A stretch of 64,000 nt of DNA from Curtobacterium pusillum (GTDB lineage Bacteria > Actinomycetota > Actinomycetes > Actinomycetales > Microbacteriaceae). Of this stretch, positions 25,830 through 34,360 are shown piece by piece (the stretch's first letter is position 1; each line of letters begins with the position of its first letter). Where the stretch lies: assembly GCA_002025645.1 (NCBI GenBank), contig CP018783.1, positions 3,038,001 to 3,102,000 of the forward strand, written 5' to 3'. The position numbers and the translations under genes were made by a program. Below the pieces are notes generated by a model. That model saw only the letters and a program-made list of their open reading frames with translations. It was not told the DNA's origin and made no database searches.

Positions 25830-27287
25830 TCAGCTGAGCTGGTTGGCCTCGACCCAGGACAGGTACTCCGGGCTCACGGTGCCCGTGACGTACTCGCCCG
25901 TGAAGCAGCTCATCTCGAGGTCCGTGACGTCGGACCCCTCGATGATCGCGTCGCGCATGTCGCCGATCTCCTGGTAGATCAGGTGGTCGCTGCCGAGCAC
26001 CTTGTTGATCTCCGGGATCTTCCGGTCGTGGGCGATGAGCTCCGCGCGGGTCGGCATGTTGATGCCGTACACGTGCGGGTACCGGACCGGGGGAGCGGCG
26101 CTCGTGAAGGTGACCTCGTTCGCACCGGCGGCGCGGGCCATCTCGACGATCTCGCGGCTCGTCGTGCCGCGCACGATCGAGTCGTCCACGATCAGGATGT
26201 TCTTGCCCTTGAACTCGGACGACATCGCGTTGAGCTTCTGGCGCACGGACCGCTTGCGCTCCGCCTGCCCCGGCATGATGAACGTGCGGCCGACGTAGCG
26301 GTTCTTGTAGAAGCCCTCGCGGTACTCGATGCCGAGCTTCTGCGCGACCTGCATCGCTGCCGGGCGGCTCGAGTCCGGGATCGGCATGACCACGTCGATG
26401 TCGCCGGTGGGGGCGTACTGCGCGATCGTGTCCGCCAGACGGTTGCCGAGCCGGAGCCGGGCGTCGTACACCGAGATGCCGTTCATGACGGAGTCGGGAC
26501 GGGCGAGGTAGACGTACTCGAACGAGCACGGCACCAGGCGCGGGTTCTTCGCGCACTGACGGGCGTGCATCTGGCCGTTCATCTCGATGAAGATCGCCTC
26601 GCCCGGGGCGACGTCGCGGACGATCTCGTAGCCGCCGGACTCGAGCACCAGGGACTCGGAGGCGACGACCCACTCGGGGTTGCCTGCCTCGTCGAACTTG
26701 TGCCCGAGGATCAGCGGACGGATGCCGAACGGGTCGCGGAACGCCAGCAGTCCGTGCCCGGCGATGGTCGCGATGGCGGCGTAGGAGCCCTCGACCCGCT
26801 CGTGCACGCGCTCGACGGCGTCGAACACCTGCCCGGGGTCGAGGTCCTTGCCGCGCACCTGGCCCTGGAGCTCGTGCGCGAGCACGTTCACCAGCAGTTC
26901 GGTGTCGGAGCTCGTGTTGAGGTGCCGCCGGTCGATGTCGAACAGCTCACGGGTGAGTTCCCGCGTGTTCGTCAGGTTGCCGTTGTGCACGAGGACGATG
27001 CCGTAGGGCGCGTTCACGTAGAACGGCTGGGCCTCTTCCTCGTTGCTCGCGGTGCCCTTCGTGGCGTACCGGACGTGCCCGAGGCCCATCGTGCCGAGGA
27101 GGGCACGCATGTCACGGGTGCGGAAGGACTCCCGCACGTGACCACGGGTCTTGTGCATGTGGTGGATGTGACCCTCGACCGTGGCGATGCCCGTCGAGTC
27201 CTGTCCCCGGTGTTGCAGGAGGAGCAGAGCGTCGTAGATGGATTGGTTTGCGGGCCCCTGCGCAACGAGGCCGACGATGCCGCACAT
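25830..27287 (-). CDS. purF: Amidophosphoribosyltransferase
   Basis: First committed enzyme of purine synthesis, 485 residues. It begins MCGIVGLVAQG, so Cys2 is the N-terminal glutaminase nucleophile without a propeptide. The PRTase half has the PRPP loop ILIVDDSIVRGTTSREIV (about 350) and VMPIPDSSRPAAMQ. Divergent from purM across 72 bases. Confidence 0.97.
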   Translation of the reverse strand: MCGIVGLVAQGPANQSIYDALLLLQHRGQDSTGIATVEGHIHHMHKTRGHVRESFRTRDMRALLGTMGLGHVRYATKGTASNEEEAQPFYVNAPYGIVLVHNGNLTNTRELTRELFDIDRRHLNTSSDTELLVNVLAHELQGQVRGKDLDPGQVFDAVERVHERVEGSYAAIATIAGHGLLAFRDPFGIRPLILGHKFDEAGNPEWVVASESLVLESGGYEIVRDVAPGEAIFIEMNGQMHARQCAKNPRLVPCSFEYVYLARPDSVMNGISVYDARLRLGNRLADTIAQYAPTGDIDVVMPIPDSSRPAAMQVAQKLGIEYREGFYKNRYVGRTFIMPGQAERKRSVRQKLNAMSSEFKGKNILIVDDSIVRGTTSREIVEMARAAGANEVTFTSAAPPVRYPHVYGINMPTRAELIAHDRKIPEINKVLGSDHLIYQEIGDMRDAIIEGSDVTDLEMSCFTGEYVTGTVSPEYLSWVEANQLS

Positions 27288-27307
27288 TCGCGGTGTGCTC
27301 CAGACCG

Positions 27308-27313
27308 TAGAAT
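27308..27313 (+). promoter_or_regulatory. -10 element of the purM promoter
   Basis: TAGAAT in the purF-purM divergent gap, about 46 bases before the purM ATG. The -35 is poorly defined. I see no purine riboswitch fold. Confidence 0.45.
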
Positions 27314-27359
27314 CGGGTGGTACCGAACAAGTCTGCCATGCCCTAGCGGAGGACTACGC

Positions 27360-28454
27360 ATGCCCAACCCGTACGCAGAGGCCGGCGTCGACACCGCTGC
27401 CGGTGACCTCGCAGTCGAGCTCATGAAGTCCGCCGTCTCGGCGACGCACAACACGTCCGTGCTGGGCGGTGTGGGCGGGTTCGCGGGACTCTACGACGTC
27501 TCGTTCCTGAAGGACTTCGAACGTCCGCTGCTCGCGACCTCGACCGACGGCGTCGGCACGAAGGTCGCCATCGCGCAGGCGATCGACAAGCACGACACCA
27601 TCGGCCAGGACCTCGTCGGCATGGTCGTCGACGACATCGTCGTGGTCGGCGCGAAGCCGCTGTTCATGACGGACTACATCGCCTGCGGCCGGGTCGTCCC
27701 CGCTCGCATCGCGGACATCGTCGCCGGCATCGCCCGCGGTTGCTCGGAGACCGGCACCGCCCTGGTCGGCGGCGAGACGGCCGAGCACCCCGGTCTGCTC
27801 GGGCCGGACGACTACGACGTGGCCGGTGCCGCGGTCGGTGCGGTCGAGGCCGGCTCGCAGCTCGGCGCGCACCTCGTGCAGGACGGCGACGTCGTGGTGG
27901 CGATCGCGTCCTCCGGACTGCACTCGAACGGGTACTCGCTCGTGCGCCACATCCTGTCCTCCCGCGGCGTCGGGTACACCGACTCGCTGCCGGAGCTCGG
28001 CGGCCTGGTCGGGGAAGCCCTGCTCGAGCCGACGCGCCTCTACACGACGCCGCTGCTGTCGCTCATCGAGCAGCACCCCGGCGCCGTGCACTCGCTGTCG
28101 CACGTCACCGGCGGTGGCATCGCGGCGAACCTGGCGCGGGTGCTGCCCGTCGGGTCCTGGGTCGAGGTCGACCGCTCCACGTGGGAGCCCCTGCCCGTGT
28201 TCCGGGTGCTCGCCTCGATGGCGGGGACCCCGATCGAGGACACCGAGGGCACCTGGAACCTCGGCATCGGCATGTTCGCGGTCGTCTCGGCCGCTGCGGC
28301 GTCGGACGTCATCGCGTCGCTCGGGGCCGCCGGGCTCGCGTCGTGGAGCGTCGGGACGATCGCCACCTCGGCGCGGGACCTGAGCGGCTTCGAACAGGGC
28401 GCGAAGGGCGTCGACGGCGGCGCGGTCCGGCTCGTGGGGTCGTACGCGGGCTGA
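27360..28454 (+). CDS. purM: Phosphoribosylformylglycinamidine cyclo-ligase (AIR synthetase)
   Basis: 364 residues, PurM/SelD ATP-binding family. LLATSTDGVGTKVAIAQ, DLVGMVVDDIVVVGAKPLFM, ALVGGETAEHPG and SHVTGGGIAANLARVLP are all family signatures. ATG at 27360 follows GCGGAGGA. Fifth purine gene read directly here after purQ, purS, purC/purD and purF. Confidence 0.97.
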   Translation: MPNPYAEAGVDTAAGDLAVELMKSAVSATHNTSVLGGVGGFAGLYDVSFLKDFERPLLATSTDGVGTKVAIAQAIDKHDTIGQDLVGMVVDDIVVVGAKPLFMTDYIACGRVVPARIADIVAGIARGCSETGTALVGGETAEHPGLLGPDDYDVAGAAVGAVEAGSQLGAHLVQDGDVVVAIASSGLHSNGYSLVRHILSSRGVGYTDSLPELGGLVGEALLEPTRLYTTPLLSLIEQHPGAVHSLSHVTGGGIAANLARVLPVGSWVEVDRSTWEPLPVFRVLASMAGTPIEDTEGTWNLGIGMFAVVSAAAASDVIASLGAAGLASWSVGTIATSARDLSGFEQGAKGVDGGAVRLVGSYAG

Positions 28455-28470
28455 GTGCGCGCTCCGCGGG

Positions 28471-28564
28471 CTCGAGGTCGCGCGAACTGCCGTCCGGACT
28501 CGTTCCGGGCGGCAGTTCGTGCGACCGTGGCGGGACGCGTGCGGCGGGTCGTGCGACCTCGGGA
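28471..28564. repeat. Family II element, copy 3 (diverged)
   Basis: GGTCGCGCGAACTGCCG (28476-28492) pairs with CGGCAGTTCGTGCGACC (28510-28526) with one mismatch; a third arm GTGCGACCTCG ends the unit, as in the copies at 19509 and 19682. Lies in the convergent gap after purM. Confidence 0.65.
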
Positions 28565-28650
28565 GCGCGACTCGGGTGGTCGCGAGCCTGCGCGCACGAC
28601 GAAACGCCGCGCTGCCCCGAGGGGTGCGCGGCGTCGTCATCGAGCCTGGG

Positions 28651-28872
28651 TCAGGCGGACTTGTTCTGGTCCTGTTGCGGTTCGAACTCGTCGTCTTCTT
28701 CGAGCTGGTCATCCCCGTATTGGTCTGCCCAGCGGTCGACGTAGGAGTTCTCATCCGAGTGCTGCCCGGCGGAGAGCTCGCGTTCGAGCGCACCGTAGTT
28801 CGTCTCCGGGCTGAAGTACTTCAGCTCCCGGGCGACCTTGGTGTGCTTTGCCTTCTGACGGCCGCGCCCCAT
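28651..28872 (-). CDS. DUF3073 family protein
   Basis: 73 residues, highly charged. MGRGRQKAKHTKVARELKYF is the family hallmark, with an acidic C-terminus (DDQLEEDDEFEP). Usually found beside purM in actinobacteria, as here. Function unknown. Confidence 0.92.
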   Translation of the reverse strand: MGRGRQKAKHTKVARELKYFSPETNYGALERELSAGQHSDENSYVDRWADQYGDDQLEEDDEFEPQQDQNKSA

Positions 28873-29029
28873 GCGTGACCCCCTCGTGATCGGCTCTGGT
28901 CCGGTCCTGGCGGGAGAGGAGTCACCCGGGGAACCGAACGGTTCGTGGTTTGAAATCTGCCGATCACTCTACCATGTACCCCGATCTGGACGTCGCCGCG
29001 ACGGCCTCGCGCACAGCAGAATCGAAGTG

Positions 29030-30148
29030 ATGACAGACGACGCCCCGCCCCCGGTCGACCAGCACGCTCGCGTCGTGGTGATCGGCGCCGGCCAGGCCGG
29101 TCTCTCGGTGGGATACCACCTGCGCCGACTCGGGCTGACGCCCGGCAGCGACCTGGTGCTCCTCGACCGTGCTCCGGGCACCGGCGGTGCGTGGCAGTTC
29201 CGGTGGGAAGCGCTGCGGCTCGGGGCGGCCCACCGCGTGCACGACCTACCCGGCATGAACGCGATGGGGCTCCGGTTCGACGACGCCGACCGGTCGCGAC
29301 CCGCCCGGGACGTCGTCGGCGAGTACTACCGGCGCTTCGAGCAGCACTACGACCTGCGGGTCCGGCGCCCCGTCTCGGTGTCGTCCGTTTCGCGCATCGA
29401 CGGGACCGAGGAACTCTGCGTCGCGACGACGAACGCGGACGGCGGCACGGCTCGGATCGCAGCCGAGGTCGTGGTGAACGCCTCCGGCACGTGGGGCACG
29501 CCGTTCGTCCCGTGGTACCCGGGTCGCGACGTGTTCCGGGGCCGCCAGGTGGACACGACCGAGTACCGGAGCGCCAAGGAGTTCGCCGGGCAGGACGTGG
29601 TCGTGGTCGGCGGCGGGACGAGTGCCATCGGGTTCCTGCTCGAGCTCGACGGGGTCGGCGCCCGGACGCGGTGGTTCACCCGCCGTCCGATGGTCTGGTC
29701 GGAGTCCGCGTCGCTCGACCTGGAGTCCGCCGTCGCCGCTGTCGACGAGCAGGACAGGGCAGCACGTGCGGGGGAGACGCTGCCGAGCATCGTCAGCGGG
29801 ACCGGGGTGCCCGTCTCGCGGCGGATCCGTGCGGGGCTCGACCGTGGTGTGCTCCGGGAGTCGCCGATGTTCGCGCGCCTCGACGAGACCGGGGTCGTCA
29901 CGGCGGACGGCGAGCACGTGCACGCCGACGCGGTGATCTGGGCGACGGGGTTCCGGGCGGACCTGCGGCACCTCGCGCCGTTGCACCTGCGGACCGCTGC
30001 TGGTGGGATCGTGGTCGAGGACGGCCGCTCCGTCGACGAGCCGCGGCTGTTCCTCGCCGGGTACGGCCCACGGGCCTCGACGATCGGCGCGAACAGGGCC
30101 GGGCGGCGGATCGCTCGACAGGTGATGGACGTGCTCATCGGACCCTGA
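29030..30148 (+). CDS. FAD-dependent oxidoreductase / flavin monooxygenase-like protein
   Basis: 372 residues. FAD motif VVVIGAGQAGLSVGYHL at about 14, the FGAGGTG-like text DRAPGTGGAWQFRW, NADPH motif VVVVGGGTSAIGFLLEL near 175, and the late VIWATGFRADL strand. This pattern fits Trk/FMO-type single-component flavoproteins. ATG at 29030 chosen; the longer frame from 28871 adds non-family sequence. Substrate unknown. Confidence 0.88.
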   Translation: MTDDAPPPVDQHARVVVIGAGQAGLSVGYHLRRLGLTPGSDLVLLDRAPGTGGAWQFRWEALRLGAAHRVHDLPGMNAMGLRFDDADRSRPARDVVGEYYRRFEQHYDLRVRRPVSVSSVSRIDGTEELCVATTNADGGTARIAAEVVVNASGTWGTPFVPWYPGRDVFRGRQVDTTEYRSAKEFAGQDVVVVGGGTSAIGFLLELDGVGARTRWFTRRPMVWSESASLDLESAVAAVDEQDRAARAGETLPSIVSGTGVPVSRRIRAGLDRGVLRESPMFARLDETGVVTADGEHVHADAVIWATGFRADLRHLAPLHLRTAAGGIVVEDGRSVDEPRLFLAGYGPRASTIGANRAGRRIARQVMDVLIGP

Positions 30149-30292
30149 CCTCGCACGGTGCGAGGTCGGCCCGCGGTCGTGCCCGCAGTGTGCGAGGTTC
30201 CGCGCTCCGTGCGAGGCGCACAGGGTCGCACGACGCACGGAACCTCGCACCATGCGGAGACGTGGTCACCCTGACCTCGCACGGTGCGAGGC
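30147..30292. repeat. Family III palindrome cluster
   Basis: An identical 22-base block containing the near-palindrome GACCTCGCACGGTGCGAGG occurs at 30145-30166 and 30270-30291, the first overlapping the flavoprotein stop. Between them GTGTGCGAGGTTCCGCG faces CGCACGGAACCTCGCAC. Related to the element at 3474-3537. No gene in the gap. Confidence 0.65.
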
Positions 30293-30308
30293 GGGCGCCG
30301 AGCGGGCG

Positions 30309-30749
30309 TCAGGCGGGGAGGGGCTCCTGCACGCCACGACGCCGGCGTGAGGCGAGCAGGAACACCGCGTCGAGCGAGAACCGCCCCGGCCCGGTCAGTG
30401 CCACCGCCAGGGACGCCACCGCGAGCACGAGCACGTACTCGAACCCGCCGTCCTGCGAGTAGAACCCCGAGGACGCATGGGCGAGCAGGCCCGCGACCAC
30501 CATGTCGACCGCCAGCAGCACGCCGACGACGCGGGTCGCGACCCCGAGCACGAGGAACACGCCCCCGACGAGCTCGAGGCCGGCCACGAGGGGTGCGGCG
30601 ACCTCGGCGAGCGGGACGCCCATGCCGGAGAAGCCCTCGGTCACGGAGCCGATGCCCTGGGCGAACTTCTGGGCGCCGTGAGCGATGAACACCACCCCGA
30701 GGACGATGCGGAGCGCGGTCAGGCCGATGGAGGTCGATGTCGTTCGCAT
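30309..30749 (-). CDS. DoxX family membrane protein
   Basis: 146 residues with four membrane segments. TALRIVLGVVFIAHGAQKF is the DoxX signature, followed by LVAGLELVGGVFLVLG, LLAVDMVVAGLLAH and EYVLVLAVASLAVAL. DoxX proteins are linked to redox and quinone or thiol stress. ATG at 30749 with TAGCTT seven bases upstream; the promoter carries a TGACGCGTCA palindrome like that of the VOC gene. Confidence 0.92.
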   Translation of the reverse strand: MRTTSTSIGLTALRIVLGVVFIAHGAQKFAQGIGSVTEGFSGMGVPLAEVAAPLVAGLELVGGVFLVLGVATRVVGVLLAVDMVVAGLLAHASSGFYSQDGGFEYVLVLAVASLAVALTGPGRFSLDAVFLLASRRRRGVQEPLPA

Positions 30750-30756
30750 GGCGTCG

Positions 30757-30779
30757 AAGCTAACGGGTGACGCGTCACC
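30757..30779 (-). promoter_or_regulatory. doxX -10 element with palindromic operator
   Basis: Minus-strand TAGCTT (30757-30762) followed upstream by the perfect 14-bp palindrome GGTGACGCGTCACC (30766-30779), lying in the promoter spacer. Confidence 0.6.
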
Positions 30780-30858
30780 GTTCCCCCTCGTTCGGGGGAC
30801 TGCCCGGGCATCACCAGGACACGTCCAGGCCCGGGTCCACCGAAACGCGGACGCGCGT

Positions 30859-31125
30859 TCAGGAAGCGCCGCGTCCGGTCTGCTGCTGCAGGCGGTCGAT
30901 GTGCTCCGAGGCCTCGGCCTTGGTGAGGTCGGCGGGGAGTTCCTCGCCGGCCTCGCGGGCGAGGGTGTCGAGGTAGCTGCGCTGCGGGCCGGTCATCGGC
31001 TCGTCACCGGTGACCCACTCCTCGGGGTCCTTGCTGGCGTCGGTCGACGGGTCCGGACGGGCGCCGCCGAGGGTCTCGCCCGCGAGGTCGGCGGCGGGCT
31101 GCTGGGTCGGGTCTGCATCACTCAT
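30859..31125 (-). CDS. DUF3072 family protein
   Basis: 88 residues. The C-terminal half PMTGPQRSYLDTLAREAGEE then LPADLTKAEASEHIDRLQ is the DUF3072 signature, an SAP-like helical motif; the N-terminal half is polar and disordered. ATG at 31125 has TAGCGT seven bases upstream, so leaderless. Function unknown. Confidence 0.85.
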   Translation of the reverse strand: MSDADPTQQPAADLAGETLGGARPDPSTDASKDPEEWVTGDEPMTGPQRSYLDTLAREAGEELPADLTKAEASEHIDRLQQQTGRGAS

Positions 31126-31232
31126 GCCGGGGACGCTACGCCGCACCCCCGACCAGGACCCCCACCGTGGCGTCCCCCGAACGGAACCCGGACGGAACCC
31201 GGGAGACCGGACCCGTGCGACGGGACCCCGCC

Positions 31233-31970
31233 TCAGCCGGCGACCGCCGTGTACCGCACCAGGTCGGGCCCGATCGAGCTCGCCGCGATCGGCACGGAGC
31301 GGTCGCCCTGCCGGATCCAGATGGTTGCCGCCCGCTCGTCGATGCGCTCGACCTGGTGCAGCGTGCCGTCGAGCAGTACGGAGGCGCTGACGACCTGGTG
31401 CCCGGTGGCCTCCCGCGGTGGCAGGCCCACGATGTCGTCGTCGTACGCGGTGTAGCGACCGGGCGACAGGAACGGCGACACCGGGGTGGTCACGATCTCC
31501 AGGCCCTCCTCGACGTGCCGGACGACCACGAGTCGCACCGCCTGGTCCTTCGGCAGCGGGACGTCCGCGACCGGGGCGTCCGCCGGGCCGGCCAGTGCGC
31601 GGAACGCGGGCCGACCGTCGGGGGCGAGCCGTGCCTCCAGGCCGTCGATCCGGACCCGTCCGCGACCGCGCGAATCCGCGTACGTCCCGGGCTCGAGCCC
31701 GGACCGCCGCGCGTCGAGTCGTGAGACGACGACGCGGTCCGGGCGGTACCAGTCGCGCAGCGTGGCGGGGTCGACCCAACCGATGCGGTGCGTCGAGTCC
31801 TCTGCTGTCCGCTCGTCGAGCGCTCCGAGGGGGTGCGGGCCGCGGACGGCGACGAGCCCCTCGTGCGGGCCGCCGGGCGTGGGCGCGTGGTCGAGGACCT
31901 CGACGCGCTTCGAGACCTTGCCGCCGTGCCCGTCGAACGTCGCGAAGGTGCGCAGGTCGGAGATCGTCAT
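31233..31970 (-). CDS. Hypothetical protein
   Basis: 245 residues, soluble, rich in short beta strands with no signal peptide. I recognise no family. Recurrent text includes DRVVVSRLDARRSGLEPGTY, RVRIDGLEARLAPDG and RLVVVRHVEEGLEIVTTPVS. It contains CCGTGCCTCCAG (31629-31640), a copy of the window's 12-mer, encoding part of LEARLAPDG. The ATG at 31970 has TAGCAT eight bases upstream. Confidence 0.7.
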   Translation of the reverse strand: MTISDLRTFATFDGHGGKVSKRVEVLDHAPTPGGPHEGLVAVRGPHPLGALDERTAEDSTHRIGWVDPATLRDWYRPDRVVVSRLDARRSGLEPGTYADSRGRGRVRIDGLEARLAPDGRPAFRALAGPADAPVADVPLPKDQAVRLVVVRHVEEGLEIVTTPVSPFLSPGRYTAYDDDIVGLPPREATGHQVVSASVLLDGTLHQVERIDERAATIWIRQGDRSVPIAASSIGPDLVRYTAVAG

Positions 31971-31992
31971 GACGTCAGATGCTACGACCGTC

Positions 31993-32028
31993 ACCGTGCG
32001 GAGACGAAGCACCGTGCGGAGACTAAGC
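31993..32028. repeat. Two 18-bp tandem repeats
   Basis: ACCGTGCGGAGACGAAGC at 31993-32010 then ACCGTGCGGAGACTAAGC at 32011-32028, and a partial third. The stop codon of the transporter gene lies in the second unit. Confidence 0.75.
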
Positions 32029-34221
32029 ACCGTCGCTGCGCGGGGGAGACGGCACGAGCACGTGCATCTCACCGGTGCACTGGGTCTGGTCGACGCCCTC
32101 GGCGGGGCCGGCCGGACGGGTCGCACGTCGCGGCTGCAGGCTGTTGCGCTGCGCGGACCGGAGCAGCCGGTCGTCCTGCGCCTCGTGCTGGAAGACGCCG
32201 TGCGGGGAGCGGCGGAGTGCCGGACGGATCGGTTCGCCGCGGCGTTCCTGCCCCGGCAGCGGACGGGAGCGGCGGCCGTACAGGAGCTCCGACGAGTCGA
32301 GCAGCCACGGCACGAGGGCGACGGTGACGCCGTGCACGAGCAGGAGCTTCTTGCGGATCCGGCGGCCACGGTGGTTGTGCAGGAAGTTCTCCCACCAGTG
32401 TCCGACGACGAACACGGGCGTGTAGACCGTGACGACCTCGGAGCCGTGCTCCATCCGGTGCGCCTTGATGTACTTGATGAGCGGCATCGAGATGTCGCGG
32501 TAGGGGCTCGGCACGATGGTCAGGGGGACCTCGATGCCGTACTCGGCCCACTGCGCCCGCAGCCGGGCGGACTCGGCGTCGTCGATCGCGACGTGCACGG
32601 CCTCGAAGCTCGCGTGCTTCGCGGCGATCGCGTAGTCGAGCGCCTTGAGCACCGGCTTCTGCAGCTTGTTCACCAGGACGATGGCGTGGTCGCCGGTCGC
32701 GCCGAACTGGGTCTCCTCGTCGGCCTCGATCTCGTGCGAGACGTCGCGGTAGTACCGGTTCACGCCGAGCATCAGGACGAACAGGATCGGCATGATCAGG
32801 AACACGAGCCACGCGCCGTGGGTGAACTTCGTGATCGTGACGATGACCAGGACGACGAACGTGAAGGTCGCGCCGGTGGCGTTGATCGCCCGGGAGCGAA
32901 TGACCTGCCCGCGGTTGACCGGCTCTGCAGCGGTCCCCGCACGGTCCTCCCGCAGCAACCGCGTCCAGTGCACGATCATCCCGGTCTGCCCGAGCGTGAA
33001 CGACACGAACACCCCGATGATGTAGAGCTGGATCAGGCTCGTGACGTTCGCCCGGTAGACGATGAGCAGTGCGGCCGCGACGAGCGCGAGGACGATCACG
33101 CCGTTCGAGTAGATGAGCCGGTCACCGCGGGTCGACAGGGCCTTCGGGGCGTACGAGTCGCGGGCCAGGATCGAGCCGAGCAGCGGGAAGCCGTTGAACG
33201 CCGTGTTCGCCGCGAGGAGCAGCACCGCCGCGGTGGTCGCCTGGATCACGAAGAACAGCACCGTGTTGTTCCCGAACGTCGCGGCGGCGATCTGGGCGAT
33301 CAGGGAGCGCTGCGGGTGCGTCGCGCATGCCGCGAAGCCCTGCAGGTCGCAGGCGTCCTCGGCGTAGTGCACGCGGGAGATGAGCGCGAGTGTGATGAGC
33401 CCGACGAACAGGACGATCGCGATCGACCCCATGAACACGAGGGTCATCTGCGCGTTCTTGATCTTCGGGCGGCGGAACGCCTGCACGCCGTTCGCGATCG
33501 CCTCGACACCGGTCAGGGCCGAGCAGCCCGAGGCGAACGCGCGCAGGAGCAGCAGGATGAAGGCCGCCTGCGTGGTGTGCTCGACGTTCTGCACCGTGTA
33601 CGCGGCGGACTCGGCGACCGGGGCGTGCCCGAACGCGGCGCGCAGCAGCCCCGTGACGACCATGACGAACACGGACGCCACGAACAGGTACGTCGGCACG
33701 GCGAAGGCCTTGCTCGACTCGCGCACCCCGCGGAGGTTCGCGGCCGCCAGCAGCACGACGAACAGCAGGGCGAGCTCGACGCGGAACTGGTTGAGCACGG
33801 GGAGCGCCGAGATGATGTTGTCCACGCCCGACGCGACCGAGACGGCGACGGTCATCACGTAGTCGACGAGCAGCGCGGACGCGACGACGAGGCCGGCCTT
33901 CTCGCCGAGGTTCCGGTGCGCCACCTCGTAGTCGCCACCGCCGGACGGGTACGCCTTGATGAGCTGTCGGTAGGACGCGACGACGACCACGAGCAGCAGC
34001 ACGACGAGGGCGGCGACCCACGGGGCGAACGTCAGGAACGCCATCCCGCCGAGCAGCAGGATCATGAGGAGTTCCTGCGGCGCGTACGCCACGGAGGACA
34101 GCGGGTCGCTCGCGAAGATCGGCAGGGCCAGGTGCTTCGGGAGGAGCTGCCCTTCGAGCTTCTCTGAGGGGAGGGGATCCCCGATCAGTCGCGCTTTCAA
34201 CGACCGGATCTCGTTCGTCAC
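32023..34221 (-). CDS. APC superfamily transporter, KimA-like potassium importer
   Basis: 732 residues: about 12 membrane segments (roughly 40-470) and a long cytosolic C-terminal domain. LPIFASDPLSSVAYAPQELL at the first helix matches the KimA/YdaO-type APC transporters, which take up potassium; ASGCSALTGVEAIANGV and NTAFNGFPLLGS are further landmarks. The last 80 residues are basic and low in hydrophobics. I choose GTG at 34221 because TTGACT-N16-TAGGTT ends eight bases before it; the longer frame to 34260 would include the promoter. An amino-acid permease role is the alternative. Confidence 0.83.
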   Translation of the reverse strand: MTNEIRSLKARLIGDPLPSEKLEGQLLPKHLALPIFASDPLSSVAYAPQELLMILLLGGMAFLTFAPWVAALVVLLLVVVVASYRQLIKAYPSGGGDYEVAHRNLGEKAGLVVASALLVDYVMTVAVSVASGVDNIISALPVLNQFRVELALLFVVLLAAANLRGVRESSKAFAVPTYLFVASVFVMVVTGLLRAAFGHAPVAESAAYTVQNVEHTTQAAFILLLLRAFASGCSALTGVEAIANGVQAFRRPKIKNAQMTLVFMGSIAIVLFVGLITLALISRVHYAEDACDLQGFAACATHPQRSLIAQIAAATFGNNTVLFFVIQATTAAVLLLAANTAFNGFPLLGSILARDSYAPKALSTRGDRLIYSNGVIVLALVAAALLIVYRANVTSLIQLYIIGVFVSFTLGQTGMIVHWTRLLREDRAGTAAEPVNRGQVIRSRAINATGATFTFVVLVIVTITKFTHGAWLVFLIMPILFVLMLGVNRYYRDVSHEIEADEETQFGATGDHAIVLVNKLQKPVLKALDYAIAAKHASFEAVHVAIDDAESARLRAQWAEYGIEVPLTIVPSPYRDISMPLIKYIKAHRMEHGSEVVTVYTPVFVVGHWWENFLHNHRGRRIRKKLLLVHGVTVALVPWLLDSSELLYGRRSRPLPGQERRGEPIRPALRRSPHGVFQHEAQDDRLLRSAQRNSLQPRRATRPAGPAEGVDQTQCTGEMHVLVPSPPRSDGA

Positions 34222-34229
34222 GAGCGGCA

Positions 34230-34257
34230 AACCTACTCGTTTCGGAGCGCGAGTCAA
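34230..34257 (-). promoter_or_regulatory. Promoter of the KimA-like gene
   Basis: Minus-strand TTGACT (34252-34257), 16-base spacer, TAGGTT (34230-34235), eight bases before the GTG. No room for a c-di-AMP riboswitch. Confidence 0.65.
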
Positions 34258-34322
34258 CACGGGTCACGGGGGTGGTATTCCGGACCTGGCCGCGTTCTCG
34301 TGCAACACGGTCCGAAAACCCC

Positions 34323-34353
34323 TTGCGGTTGACGCTGCGTCAACCTCTAGCGT
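34323..34353 (+). promoter_or_regulatory. MerR-type promoter with 19-bp spacer and dyad
   Basis: TTGCGG (34323-34328), 19-base spacer, TAGCGT (34348-34353), seven bases before the ATG. The perfect dyad GGTTGACGC-T-GCGTCAACC (34327-34345) fills the long spacer, the classical layout for MerR activators. Confidence 0.7.
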
Positions 34354-34360
34354 GGGCTGC

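Noticed and set aside
22666..26673. A 1335-residue LuxR regulator
   Set aside because: The frame above 25239 lies antisense or out of frame over purF and has no domain; ATG 25239 has a strong AGGAGG and directly precedes the ATPase domain.
27288..27359. Purine riboswitch between purF and purM
   Set aside because: The 72-base gap is too short and shows no three-way junction or conserved purine-aptamer loops.
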